Source: Pseudolabrys sp.
GTDB lineage: Bacteria; Pseudomonadota; Alphaproteobacteria; Rhizobiales; Xanthobacteraceae
Direction of reading: 5' to 3'
Assembly: GCA_026125925.1 (NCBI GenBank)
Contig: JAHCKF010000216.1
Span: forward strand, 1-6,356
DNA length: 6,356 nt
Shown here piece by piece: positions 1 through 6,243 of this stretch. The notes under the pieces were generated by a model. The model did not search any database, had not been told where the DNA came from, and was given only the letters and a program-made list of their open reading frames with translations. Within the stretch, counting starts at the first letter, position 1. Each line of letters starts with the position of its first letter. The position numbers were made by a program, and so were the translations under genes.

Positions 1-1169
1 GAGCCGCGCGGTGCGACGATCGACTTGCTGGCTTCGTCGAAAGCCACCGTCTTCCATTCCGGATTGTTGGTCTCGCCGAGCTCACCCGAGAAGTCGGAGG
101 CGCGCAGCAGCCGTCCCGGCACCAGCTTTCCGTTCTGCTTCACCAGTTCGACCAGCATCGGCATGTCGGTGTACTGGCGGACATAGTCCTCGAAATACTT
201 GGCCTTCCGGTCGATATGGAATTCGCGCAGGATGACGTGGCCCATCGCCATGGCGAGCGCCGCGTCGGTGCCTTGCTTCACCGAAATCCACAGATCGGCG
301 AACTTGGAAGCTTCCGAATAGTCCGGCGAGATGACGACGCTCTTGGCGCCGCGATAGCGCGCTTCGGTATAGAAATGAGCGTCGGGCGTGCGCGTCTGCG
401 GCACGTTCGAGCCCCACAGGATGAGGAAGCCGGAGTTGTACCAGTCGGCGCTCTCCGGCACGTCGGTCTGCTCGCCCCAGGTCTGTGGCGAGGAGGGTGG
501 CAGGTCGCAGTACCAGTCGTAGAACGACATGCAGACGCCGCCTAGCAGCGACAGGTAGCGCGAGCCCGCGGCATAGGACACCATCGACATCGCCGGGATC
601 GGCGAGAAGCCGATGATGCGGTCGGGGCCGTGCTTCTTGGCGGTATAGGCATTGGCTGCCGCAATGATCTCGGTGACCTCGTCCCAGGTGGCGCGGACGA
701 AACCGCCCAGACCGCGTTTCGACGTATAAGCCTCGCGCTTGGCCGGCTCCTCGACGATCGAGGCCCAGGCCGCCACCGGCATGCGCACCGCGCGAGCTTC
801 GCGCCACAGCTTGAGCAGCCGCGAGCGCACCAGCGGATATTTCACGCGGTTGCCGGAGTAGAGGTACCAGGAGTAGCTGGCGCCGCGCGAACAGCCGCGC
901 GGTTCGTGGTTCGGCAATTCCGGCCGCGTGCGCGGATAGTCGGTCTGCTGCGTCTCCCAGGTGACGATGCCGCCCTTGACGTAGATCTTCCACGAGCACG
1001 AGCCGGTGCAGTTGGCGCCGTGCGTCGAGCGCACGATCTTGTCGTGCTGCCAGCGCTTGCGGTAGCCGTCCTCCCAGCGCCGGTCCTCGTGGGTGACGAT
1101 GCCGTGGCCGTCGGAGAAGGGCTCGTCGTGGCGCTTGAAGAAGGTCAGTCGATCGAGGAAATGGCTCAT
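1..1169 (-). CDS. narG: Respiratory nitrate reductase alpha subunit NarG, N-terminal part (cut by window edge)
   Basis: Catalytic subunit of the membrane-bound NarGHI complex. It reduces nitrate to nitrite at a molybdenum bis-MGD centre on the cytoplasmic side, using quinol electrons passed through NarI and NarH. About 389 codons are present; the family is about 1240 residues, so the rest lies left of the window. The translation starts MSHFLDRLTFFKR and follows E. coli NarG, as I remember it, almost without gaps. The unusual FS0 cluster ligands are all present: His50, Cys54, Cys58 (HGANCTGSC) and Cys93 (EPRGCSRGAS). The block YDWYCDLPP around 217-225 carries the Asp that ligates Mo in the family (Asp222 here). 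SPIPAMSMVSYA and NVPQTRTPDAHF are also conserved. The start is the ATG at 1169-1167, preceded by GAAGGACGGAAG. It lies 16 bases after the narK stop, so the two are very likely one operon. No frameshift or missing key residue was seen. Confidence 0.97.
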   Translation of the reverse strand, partial: MSHFLDRLTFFKRHDEPFSDGHGIVTHEDRRWEDGYRKRWQHDKIVRSTHGANCTGSCSWKIYVKGGIVTWETQQTDYPRTRPELPNHEPRGCSRGASYSWYLYSGNRVKYPLVRSRLLKLWREARAVRMPVAAWASIVEEPAKREAYTSKRGLGGFVRATWDEVTEIIAAANAYTAKKHGPDRIIGFSPIPAMSMVSYAAGSRYLSLLGGVCMSFYDWYCDLPPSSPQTWGEQTDVPESADWYNSGFLILWGSNVPQTRTPDAHFYTEARYRGAKSVVISPDYSEASKFADLWISVKQGTDAALAMAMGHVILREFHIDRKAKYFEDYVRQYTDMPMLVELVKQNGKLVPGRLLRASDFSGELGETNNPEWKTVAFDEASKSIVAPRG

Positions 1170-1185
1170 TGTTCTTCCGTCCTTC

Positions 1186-3924
1186 TCATTCCGCAGGCTG
1201 GGGAGCGGCAGGCGGCAACGGCCGGCCGCGCTCGATGTCATGGAGGAGGCCGCCGCTCCGGGTGTAGAAGCCCCAGGTGATGGCGACGCAGGTGACGTAG
1301 AAGGCCATGAAGCCCCACAGCGCCATTTCGGGACCGCCGGTCAACGCGATCGAGGAACCGTAGGCTTTGGGGATGAAGAAGGCGCCATAGGCCGCGACCG
1401 CCGAGGTGAAGCCGATGATCGCCGCCGATTCCATCTCGGCCTGCTTCTGCCGCGCCGGCGCTGTCAGCGACGGCTCGAGCCGCGGCATCTCGGCGCGCAT
1501 GATCGCCGGGATCATCTGGAAGGTCGACGCGTTGCCGACGCCCGTCGCGAAGAACAGGATCATGAACATCGCGAAGAAGCCCCAGAAGGCGTGCGGCTGG
1601 TCCTTGATGCCGAGGAAGTAGAGCACCCCGGCCACCGCTGCGATCATCAGCGCGAACACCCACAAGGTGACGCGAGCGCCGCCATACTTGTCGGACAGCC
1701 AGCCGGTCGCGGAGCGCGACAGCGCGCCGACCAGCGGGCCGAGGAAGACGTATTTGAGCGAGTCGACGTCCGGGAACTGCGTCTTGGCGAGCAGCGGGAA
1801 TCCGGCCGAGTAGCCGATGAACGAGCCGAAGGTGCCGGTATAGAGCCAGCACATCAGCCAGTTGTGCTTGCGCTTGAAGATCACCGCCTGATCGGCGAAC
1901 GAGGCCTTCATGGCGGCGATGTCGTTCATGCCGAACCAGGCGAGCGTCGCCGAGATAGCGATGAACGGCACCCAGATGAAGCCGGCGTTCTGCAGCCACA
2001 GCTTGGCGGTCGGGCCGGCCGCCTGCGGATCGCCGCCGAGCCAGCCGAACACGCCGGCGGTGATGACCAGCGGGATGACGAACTGGACGACGCTGACGCC
2101 GAGATTGCCGAGGCCGGCATTGAGCGCCAGCGCGTTGCCCTTTTCCGCCTTGGGGAAGAAGAACGAGATGTTCGCCATCGACGAGGCGAAGTTGCCGCCG
2201 CCGAAGCCGCACAGCAGGGCCAGCGACAGGAAGATGATGTAGGGCGTGTCGGTGTTCTGCACCGCAAGGCCGATGCCGACCGCCGGGATCATCAGCGACC
2301 AGGTGGACACCGAGGTCCACAGCCGGCCACCGAAGATCGGTGGCATGAACGAATAGAAGATGCGCAGCGTGGCGCCGGACAGGCCGGGCATGGCCGCCAG
2401 CCAGAACAACTGGTCGGTGGTGAACTTGAAGCCGACCGCCGGCAGCTTGGCGACGACGACCGACCACACCATCCACACCGCAAAGGCGAGCAGCAAAGCG
2501 GGGATCGAGATCCACAGGTTGCGCCGCGCGATGGCTTTGCCCTTGGCGTCCCAGAAGGCGGGGTCTTCGGGCTTCCACTCGGTGATGACTCCGGCCAGAG
2601 CGCCAAGGTGCTTCTCCTCGTGGATCGGCGCCATTTCCGGGAACTGCGGCAGCTTCGCCAGGCCGGGCGCCAGCGCCTCGCGCTCCATGCGGCGGATCGC
2701 AAGATGCATCCAGAGCAGTGAGCCGGCGGCGATCAGGAACAGCAGCATGAAGCAGCTGGTCCAGATACCGGTGAGATCGTTGAGCACGCCGAAGGCGATA
2801 GGCAGCACGAAGCCACCGAGGCCGCCGATCATGCCCACGAGACCGCCGACCGCGCCGACGTTCTTCGGGTAATAGACCGGGATGTGTTTGTAGACGGCCG
2901 CCTTGCCGAGACTCATGAAGAAGCCGAGCACGAACATCAACGCGGTGAAGGTGACGACACCGGTCGCCATATGGAACGTGATCGGTCCTTTGATGCCTTG
3001 CACCGTGTAGGTGGTGGGCGGGTAGGACAGGATGAAGGTGATCAGCACCGAGACGCCGAACATCCAGTACATGACACGGCGCGCGCCGTATCGATCGGAG
3101 AGAACGCCGCCATAAATGCGGAACAGGCTGGCCGGCACTGAATAGGCCGCGCCGATCATGCCGGCGGTGGTGATGCTGAGCCCATAGACACCGATGAGAT
3201 AGCGCGGCAGCCACAGCGACAACGCAACGAAGGCGCCGAAGGCAAAGAAGTAATAGAGAGAGAAACGCCAGACCTGGACGTTCTTGAGGGCGTCGAACTC
3301 GAGCCAGGCGCTGCGAGGGCGCTCGCCTTTGGCACGGCGCGCCAAAATGACCGGGTCCTCGGTGGTCGTTAGCCAGAAAATGACGCCCATGACGGCGATG
3401 CCAACGGCCCAGACCTGGGCGGTAGTTTGCCAGCCGTAAGCGACCATGACGAAGGGCGCGACAAACTTGGTCACAGCGGCGCCGACGTTGCCGGCGCCGA
3501 AAATGCCGAGCGCCGTGCCCTGCTTCTCTGCCGGATACCAGCGCGAAACATAGGCGATGCCGACGGCAAAGGAGCCGCCGGCGATGCCGACGCCAAGCGC
3601 CGCGATCAGGACCTGGGTGTAGGTGGTGGCATAAGCGAGCAGAAAGGTCGCGACCGCCGCCGACAGCATCACCACCGTATAGATGCGGCGTCCGCCGTAC
3701 TGATCGGTCCAGATGCCGAGAAAGATGCGGACCAGAGAGCCGGTGAGAATTGGCGTACCGACGAGAAGGCCGAACTGGGTTTCGTTGAGATTGAGCTGCT
3801 GTTTGATCTGGACGCCGATGATGGCGAAGATGGTCCAGACGGCGAAGCACACCGTGAACGCGATGGTGGACATCCACAGCGCGCGGCTTTGGCCGGCTGT
3901 GGTCGTTGCGACTGGCGTTGTCAT
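1186..3924 (-). CDS. narK: NarK1-NarK2 fusion nitrate/nitrite transporter (two MFS domains in one chain)
   Basis: A 912-residue inner-membrane protein, twice the usual length of about 450, made of two full 12-helix nitrate/nitrite porter (NNP) domains. The NarK1-like half is about residues 15-410. A hydrophilic linker (about 411-468) follows, then the NarK2-like half from about ARRNLWISIP (466) to 890. In known fusions the NarK1 half is thought to import nitrate with protons and the NarK2 half to exchange nitrate for nitrite. Each half keeps the two substrate-binding arginines of the family: Arg66 and Arg269 in the first, Arg521 and Arg737 in the second. Each half also keeps Gly-rich nitrate signatures: GAGNVG at 143-148 and a Gly-rich run at 360-371; GLGNLG at 604-609 and the helix at 838-849. 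The start ATG (3924-3922) has a GGGG ribosome binding site six bases before it. The gene lies directly upstream of narG, so it supplies substrate to that enzyme and removes its product. It probably depends on the FNR-type boxes upstream. Same fusion layout as Paracoccus NarK. Confidence 0.97.
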   Translation of the reverse strand: MTTPVATTTAGQSRALWMSTIAFTVCFAVWTIFAIIGVQIKQQLNLNETQFGLLVGTPILTGSLVRIFLGIWTDQYGGRRIYTVVMLSAAVATFLLAYATTYTQVLIAALGVGIAGGSFAVGIAYVSRWYPAEKQGTALGIFGAGNVGAAVTKFVAPFVMVAYGWQTTAQVWAVGIAVMGVIFWLTTTEDPVILARRAKGERPRSAWLEFDALKNVQVWRFSLYYFFAFGAFVALSLWLPRYLIGVYGLSITTAGMIGAAYSVPASLFRIYGGVLSDRYGARRVMYWMFGVSVLITFILSYPPTTYTVQGIKGPITFHMATGVVTFTALMFVLGFFMSLGKAAVYKHIPVYYPKNVGAVGGLVGMIGGLGGFVLPIAFGVLNDLTGIWTSCFMLLFLIAAGSLLWMHLAIRRMEREALAPGLAKLPQFPEMAPIHEEKHLGALAGVITEWKPEDPAFWDAKGKAIARRNLWISIPALLLAFAVWMVWSVVVAKLPAVGFKFTTDQLFWLAAMPGLSGATLRIFYSFMPPIFGGRLWTSVSTWSLMIPAVGIGLAVQNTDTPYIIFLSLALLCGFGGGNFASSMANISFFFPKAEKGNALALNAGLGNLGVSVVQFVIPLVITAGVFGWLGGDPQAAGPTAKLWLQNAGFIWVPFIAISATLAWFGMNDIAAMKASFADQAVIFKRKHNWLMCWLYTGTFGSFIGYSAGFPLLAKTQFPDVDSLKYVFLGPLVGALSRSATGWLSDKYGGARVTLWVFALMIAAVAGVLYFLGIKDQPHAFWGFFAMFMILFFATGVGNASTFQMIPAIMRAEMPRLEPSLTAPARQKQAEMESAAIIGFTSAVAAYGAFFIPKAYGSSIALTGGPEMALWGFMAFYVTCVAITWGFYTRSGGLLHDIERGRPLPPAAPQPAE

Positions 3925-3930
3925 GATGAG

Positions 3931-3954
3931 CCCCGTCTCGACAAATCGATGGGG
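3931..3954 (-). promoter_or_regulatory. Possible hairpin in the narK mRNA leader covering the ribosome binding site
   Basis: Read on the minus strand, CCCC (3954-3951) can pair with GGGG (3934-3931), and CGA with TCG inside (3948-3946 with 3941-3939) around a TTTG loop. The GGGG is the only Shine-Dalgarno-like sequence before the narK ATG. Pairing would therefore hide it. The stem is short and has an internal loop, so a role in translation control is only an inference. Confidence 0.3.
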
Positions 3955-3984
3955 CGAGGAAGCCTTATTTTACCCGCGTCATCT

Positions 3985-3998
3985 TTGAGTTTGATCAA
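3985..3998. promoter_or_regulatory. FNR-type binding box 1 (narK/regulator intergenic region)
   Basis: TTGAG-TTTG-ATCAA matches the FNR/FixK consensus TTGAT-N4-ATCAA at nine of ten defined positions. The centre (3991.5) is about 68 bases upstream of the narK start, a reasonable place for an activator site of narK. A TAAAAT that could serve as a -10 element lies at 3972-3967 on the minus strand. Its spacing from the box (19.5 bases from the box centre to the first base) is not the usual class II geometry of about 29.5. In the opposite direction, TTAAAT at 4021-4026 does begin 29.5 bases from the centre, so the box could also serve the regulator gene. Confidence 0.7.
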
Positions 3999-4030
3999 CT
4001 CGACTTGCGAACCCCCGAAATTAAATGGAG

Positions 4031-4044
4031 TTGATCGCGAGCAA
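4031..4044. promoter_or_regulatory. FNR-type binding box 2 (narK/regulator intergenic region)
   Basis: TTGAT-CGCG-AGCAA matches TTGAT-N4-ATCAA at nine of ten defined positions. It sits in the middle of the divergent region, about 113 bases from the narK start and 118 from the regulator start, so it could act on either. It overlaps two other dyads, CAATC-TTGC-GATTG at 4042-4055 and ATCGC...GCGAT at 4034-4053. It is therefore less certain than the boxes on either side. Confidence 0.45.
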
Positions 4045-4074
4045 TCTTGCGATTGATTTAAGTGTTTTTGCGAC

Positions 4075-4088
4075 TTGACTTGTATCAA
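4075..4088. promoter_or_regulatory. FNR-type binding box 3, upstream of the CRP/FNR-family regulator
   Basis: TTGAC-TTGT-ATCAA matches TTGAT-N4-ATCAA at nine of ten defined positions. The centre (4081.5) is about 75 bases before the regulator's ATG at 4156. The first hexamer, TTGACT, also resembles a -35 element. The nearest -10-like sequence, TATTGA at 4101-4106, is 20 bases away, longer than optimal. Because the regulator has an FNR-type recognition helix, this box suggests self-regulation, or control by another FNR/FixK protein. Confidence 0.7.
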
Positions 4089-4155
4089 GCGCGTTTGGAC
4101 TATTGATAAGGCGCGGCCGCGGCATCAGGCGTATAGCGCGGCAAGGGAGATGCAA

Positions 4156-4848
4156 ATGTCCGTCCGGTTCGCCGAAGTGCCGCTCATCCGCGCGCTGCCG
4201 CTGTTCAAGGAAATGTCCGAGGCGAGTTTCGCCGGCATGATGGAGTCGTCAATGTTGCAGCGCTTTCCGGCGCGCGCCGACCTCATCCGCGAAGGCGAAA
4301 TGCCGGACTTTCTCTACATCGTCATCGAGGGCGCCATCGATCTTTTCGCCACCCGCGACGGCGAAGAATCGACGATCGACATTCTCTATCCGGTGTCCAC
4401 CTTCATCCTGGCCGCTGTCATGCGGGACGAACCCTATCTGAAATCGGCGCGAACGCTGGTGCCGTCGCAGTTGCTGATGGTGCCGTCGCAGGTGGTGCGC
4501 GACACCTTCAATCGCGATTCGGCTTTTGCCCGTGGCATCGTGTCCGAATTGGCCGCCCGCTATCGCAGCGTCACGCGGGTGCTGAAGAACGATCGCATGC
4601 TCAGCTCGAGCGAACGGCTGGCGAACTGGATTCTCAATTCGGCGCGGCGTTCCGGCAGCAACGAGTTCGAACTGCCGCTGGAGAAGCGCAAGCTCGCGTC
4701 CTATCTCGGCATGACACCGGAGAGCTATTCGCGCGGCATGACGGCGCTGGAGCAGCACGGCGTGCACAGCCATGGTGCGACGATCACCGTGACCGATGTC
4801 GCGCGGCTGAAGGAGTTTGCGCGGCCCGCGCTCGGCGAGGACGACTGA
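4156..4848 (+). CDS. Cysteine-free CRP/FNR-family transcriptional regulator (NarR/NnrR/DNR-like)
   Basis: A 230-residue DNA-binding regulator. A CRP-type sensor beta-barrel covers about residues 16-110 (LPLFKEM... to MVPSQ). The dimer helix is about 117-146, and a winged helix-turn-helix about 150-223. The recognition helix TPESYSRGM contains Glu189, Ser192 and Arg193, the Glu-x-x-Ser-Arg set that FNR-type proteins use to read TTGA half-sites; four such boxes lie nearby. There is no cysteine, so it cannot hold the FNR oxygen-sensing Fe-S cluster. The only histidines are 201, 204 and 206, in the DNA-binding domain. The start is ATG 4156 because AAGGGAG ends six bases before it. ATG 4150 is too close to that ribosome binding site, and a TTG at 4075 would lie inside a binding box. 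The gene is divergent from narK-narG, as narR is in Paracoccus, and next to nnrS, as nnrR can be. The signal may be nitrate/nitrite or NO. The family is clear; the subgroup is not. Confidence 0.92.
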   Translation: MSVRFAEVPLIRALPLFKEMSEASFAGMMESSMLQRFPARADLIREGEMPDFLYIVIEGAIDLFATRDGEESTIDILYPVSTFILAAVMRDEPYLKSARTLVPSQLLMVPSQVVRDTFNRDSAFARGIVSELAARYRSVTRVLKNDRMLSSSERLANWILNSARRSGSNEFELPLEKRKLASYLGMTPESYSRGMTALEQHGVHSHGATITVTDVARLKEFARPALGEDD

Positions 4849-4851
4849 CGC

Positions 4852-4865
4852 CTGATCTAGATCAA
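4852..4865. promoter_or_regulatory. FNR-type binding box 4, upstream of nnrS
   Basis: CTGAT-CTAG-ATCAA matches TTGAT-N4-ATCAA at nine of ten defined positions, and its inner 12 bases TGATCTAGATCA form a perfect palindrome. It begins four bases after the regulator's stop codon. Its centre is about 65 bases upstream of the nnrS ATG, which suggests that nnrS has its own FNR/NnrR-type promoter besides any read-through from the regulator gene. No convincing -10 element was found at the usual distance. Confidence 0.7.
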
Positions 4866-4923
4866 TATATCGGCCCCGAAGACGGCGTCACTCTTGGTTG
4901 TCACTCAATCCGGGTTCGCCGAC

Positions 4924-6120
4924 ATGTCCAACGCCGCTCTCGACCGCCGCCGCCGTTATGCCGGGCCGGCACTCTTTTCTTATGGCTTCCGCATCTTCTT
5001 TCTCAGCGCCGCGATCTGGGCGGCGGTGGGAATTTTGCTGTGGCTGCCGGTTTATCTCGGGCTGCTGCCGTTCTCGACGGCGTTCTCGGCGCTGGATTGG
5101 CACATTCACGAGATGCTGTTCGGTTATGCCGCGGCGGCGATCGCCGGCTTCCTGTTGACCGCGATCCCGAACTGGACCGGCCGTCTGCCGGTCAATGGCG
5201 CGCCGCTGGCCGCGCTCGCTTCGCTGTGGCTTGCCGGCCGCATCGCCATGCTGGCTTCGTCAAATCTGGGTGCGGTGCTCACCGCGCTCATCGATGTCGC
5301 GTTCCTGGCGGCATTGGCATTTGTCTGCGCCCGCGAGATCATCGCCGGCAAGAACTGGCGTAACCTGCGCGTGCTCGGCGTCGTCAGCGTTTTGCTGGCC
5401 TCGAACGTTTTCTTCCATGTCGAGAACGCCGTCCACGGCGCCGCCGATTACAGCGTCCGTCTGGCGCTGGCGGCGGTGATCGTGCTGATCGCATTGGTCG
5501 GCGGCCGCATCGTGCCGAGCTTCACCAACAACTGGCTGGTGCGGAATAACCCGGGCCGCTTGCCGGCGCCGTTCTCGCGTTACGACGCGGTGACTCTGGC
5601 GCTGACGGTCGCGACCCTGGCGGCATGGATCGCCGCGCCGGCCGCAACCGTAACCGGCTGGGCGATGCTGCTCGTCGGCGCGATGCAGACGGTGCGTGTC
5701 GCGCGCTGGGCCGGTTATCGCGCCACGGCCGACCGCCTCGTGCTGGTGCTGCACGTCGCTTATGCCTTCGTGCCGCTCGGTTTCCTGCTGAACGGCCTGT
5801 CGGTCGTCGCCGCGCTGCCGCCGAGCGCCGGCATCCACGCCTGGGGAGCAGGGGCCGTCGGCCTGATGACGCTCGCCGTCATGACGCGGGCCTCGCTCGG
5901 CCACACCGGTCATGCCCTGCAGGCCGGCCCGGCGACGCAGGCGATCTACGGTCTGGTCTTTGCCGGCGCAGTGCTGCGCATCGCCGCGGCGCTGTCGGCC
6001 AACCTCATCCTGCTCGAAGTCGCCGGCGCGCTCTGGCTCGGCGGTTTCCTCCTGTTCGCCGTCGCTTACGGCCCGATGCTGGCGCGGCAGCGTCCGGCCT
6101 GGGCCGAGGCGCGTTGCTGA
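4924..6120 (+). CDS. nnrS: NnrS family haem- and copper-containing membrane protein
   Basis: A 398-residue, very hydrophobic inner-membrane protein with about twelve predicted helices. NnrS was first described as a haem- and copper-containing protein in Rhodobacter sphaeroides. It is linked to tolerance of nitric oxide and nitrosative stress during denitrification, and its chemistry is still unclear. Family blocks in order are: FSYGFRIFFLSAA (18-30); DWHIHEMLFGYAAAAIAGF (58-76), whose His60 and His62 are candidate metal ligands; TAIPNWTGRLPVNG (79-92); GRIVPSFTNNW (194-204); and HAWGAGAVGLMTLAVMTRAS (305-324), followed by GHTGH with His327 and His330. ATG 4924 was chosen because family members begin shortly before the GFR block. 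An in-frame TTG at 4894 would add ten residues, and neither start has a strong ribosome binding site. It lies 75 bases after the regulator in the same direction, with FNR-type box 4 between them, so it is probably controlled with the nitrate and NO genes. Its GC-rich composition looks like that of its neighbours. Confidence 0.95.
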   Translation: MSNAALDRRRRYAGPALFSYGFRIFFLSAAIWAAVGILLWLPVYLGLLPFSTAFSALDWHIHEMLFGYAAAAIAGFLLTAIPNWTGRLPVNGAPLAALASLWLAGRIAMLASSNLGAVLTALIDVAFLAALAFVCAREIIAGKNWRNLRVLGVVSVLLASNVFFHVENAVHGAADYSVRLALAAVIVLIALVGGRIVPSFTNNWLVRNNPGRLPAPFSRYDAVTLALTVATLAAWIAAPAATVTGWAMLLVGAMQTVRVARWAGYRATADRLVLVLHVAYAFVPLGFLLNGLSVVAALPPSAGIHAWGAGAVGLMTLAVMTRASLGHTGHALQAGPATQAIYGLVFAGAVLRIAAALSANLILLEVAGALWLGGFLLFAVAYGPMLARQRPAWAEARC

Positions 6121-6129
6121 ACGGTAGCC

Positions 6130-6149
6130 TTTGCCATTGGCAAATGGCA
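6130..6149. repeat. Overlapping palindromes on the promoter, possible operator
   Basis: TTTGCCA-T-TGGCAAA (6130-6144) has perfect 7-base arms around one centre base. It overlaps TGCCATT-GGCA-AATGGCA (6132-6149), also with perfect 7-base arms. Together they cover the -35 element and part of the spacer of the promoter above, the usual place for a repressor operator. No T-run follows, so a terminator for nnrS is less likely. Confidence 0.45.
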
Positions 6150-6160
6150 TCTCATATTAT
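6131..6160 (+). promoter_or_regulatory. Sigma-70-like promoter for the thiamine-pyrophosphate enzyme gene
   Basis: A TTGCCA -35 (6131-6136, one mismatch to TTGACA) and a TATTAT -10 (6155-6160, one mismatch to TATAAT) are separated by 18 bases. An A-rich stretch follows. Transcription would start near 6167, leaving a leader of about 75 bases before the ATG at 6244. This is the best-matching promoter in the window and marks a new transcription unit after nnrS. Confidence 0.5.
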
Positions 6161-6180
6161 AGAAAAAGCGGCCGGGGACG

Positions 6181-6219
6181 AACCAGCGCGCCGGCGCCGC
6201 TGCGCGGCCGCGACTGGTT
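6181..6219 (+). repeat. GC-rich hairpin in the leader of the thiamine-pyrophosphate enzyme gene
   Basis: AACCAG-CGCG (6181-6190) can pair with CGCG-A-CTGGTT (6209-6219), ten base pairs with one bulged A, around an 18-base GC-rich loop. It lies between the putative transcription start and the ribosome binding site (GGGAG, 6228-6232). It is not followed by a T-run, so it is not a standard intrinsic terminator. It may be a leader structure or an incidental GC-rich dyad. Confidence 0.35.
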
Positions 6220-6243
6220 CAGTTCTTGGGAGACGATGCTCCG

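Noticed and set aside
82..999. A 305-codon minus-strand frame within narG
   Set aside because: It is a shifted frame. The true narG frame gives the conserved NarG sequence without interruption from 1169 to the window edge.
1093..2721. A 542-codon open frame on the plus strand inside narK/narG
   Set aside because: It is antisense to well-conserved narK, and its translation is rich in Arg, Glu, Asp, His and Gly with no recognisable domain. Long antisense frames are expected in GC-rich genes.
1238..3877. An 879-codon open frame on the minus strand in another frame of narK
   Set aside because: It is a shifted-frame shadow of the NarK fusion, composed largely of Arg, His and Leu, with no family features.
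4083..4097. A possible IHF site (TATCAA followed by GCGCGTTTG)
   Set aside because: The spacing between the TATCAA and TTR parts is one base off the consensus, and the first part is simply the right half of the FNR-type box.
4075..4155. A 27-codon N-terminal extension of the regulator starting at TTG 4075
   Set aside because: The TTG is the first base triplet of FNR-type box 3 and has no ribosome binding site. AAGGGAG is correctly spaced for ATG 4156.
6132..6149. An intrinsic terminator after nnrS
   Set aside because: The stem is AT-containing and only seven pairs, no T-run follows, and the repeat overlaps a good promoter, so an operator is more likely.
5260..6150. A 296-codon minus-strand frame opposite nnrS
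   Set aside because: It is antisense to conserved nnrS, with a charged, low-complexity translation and no family match.
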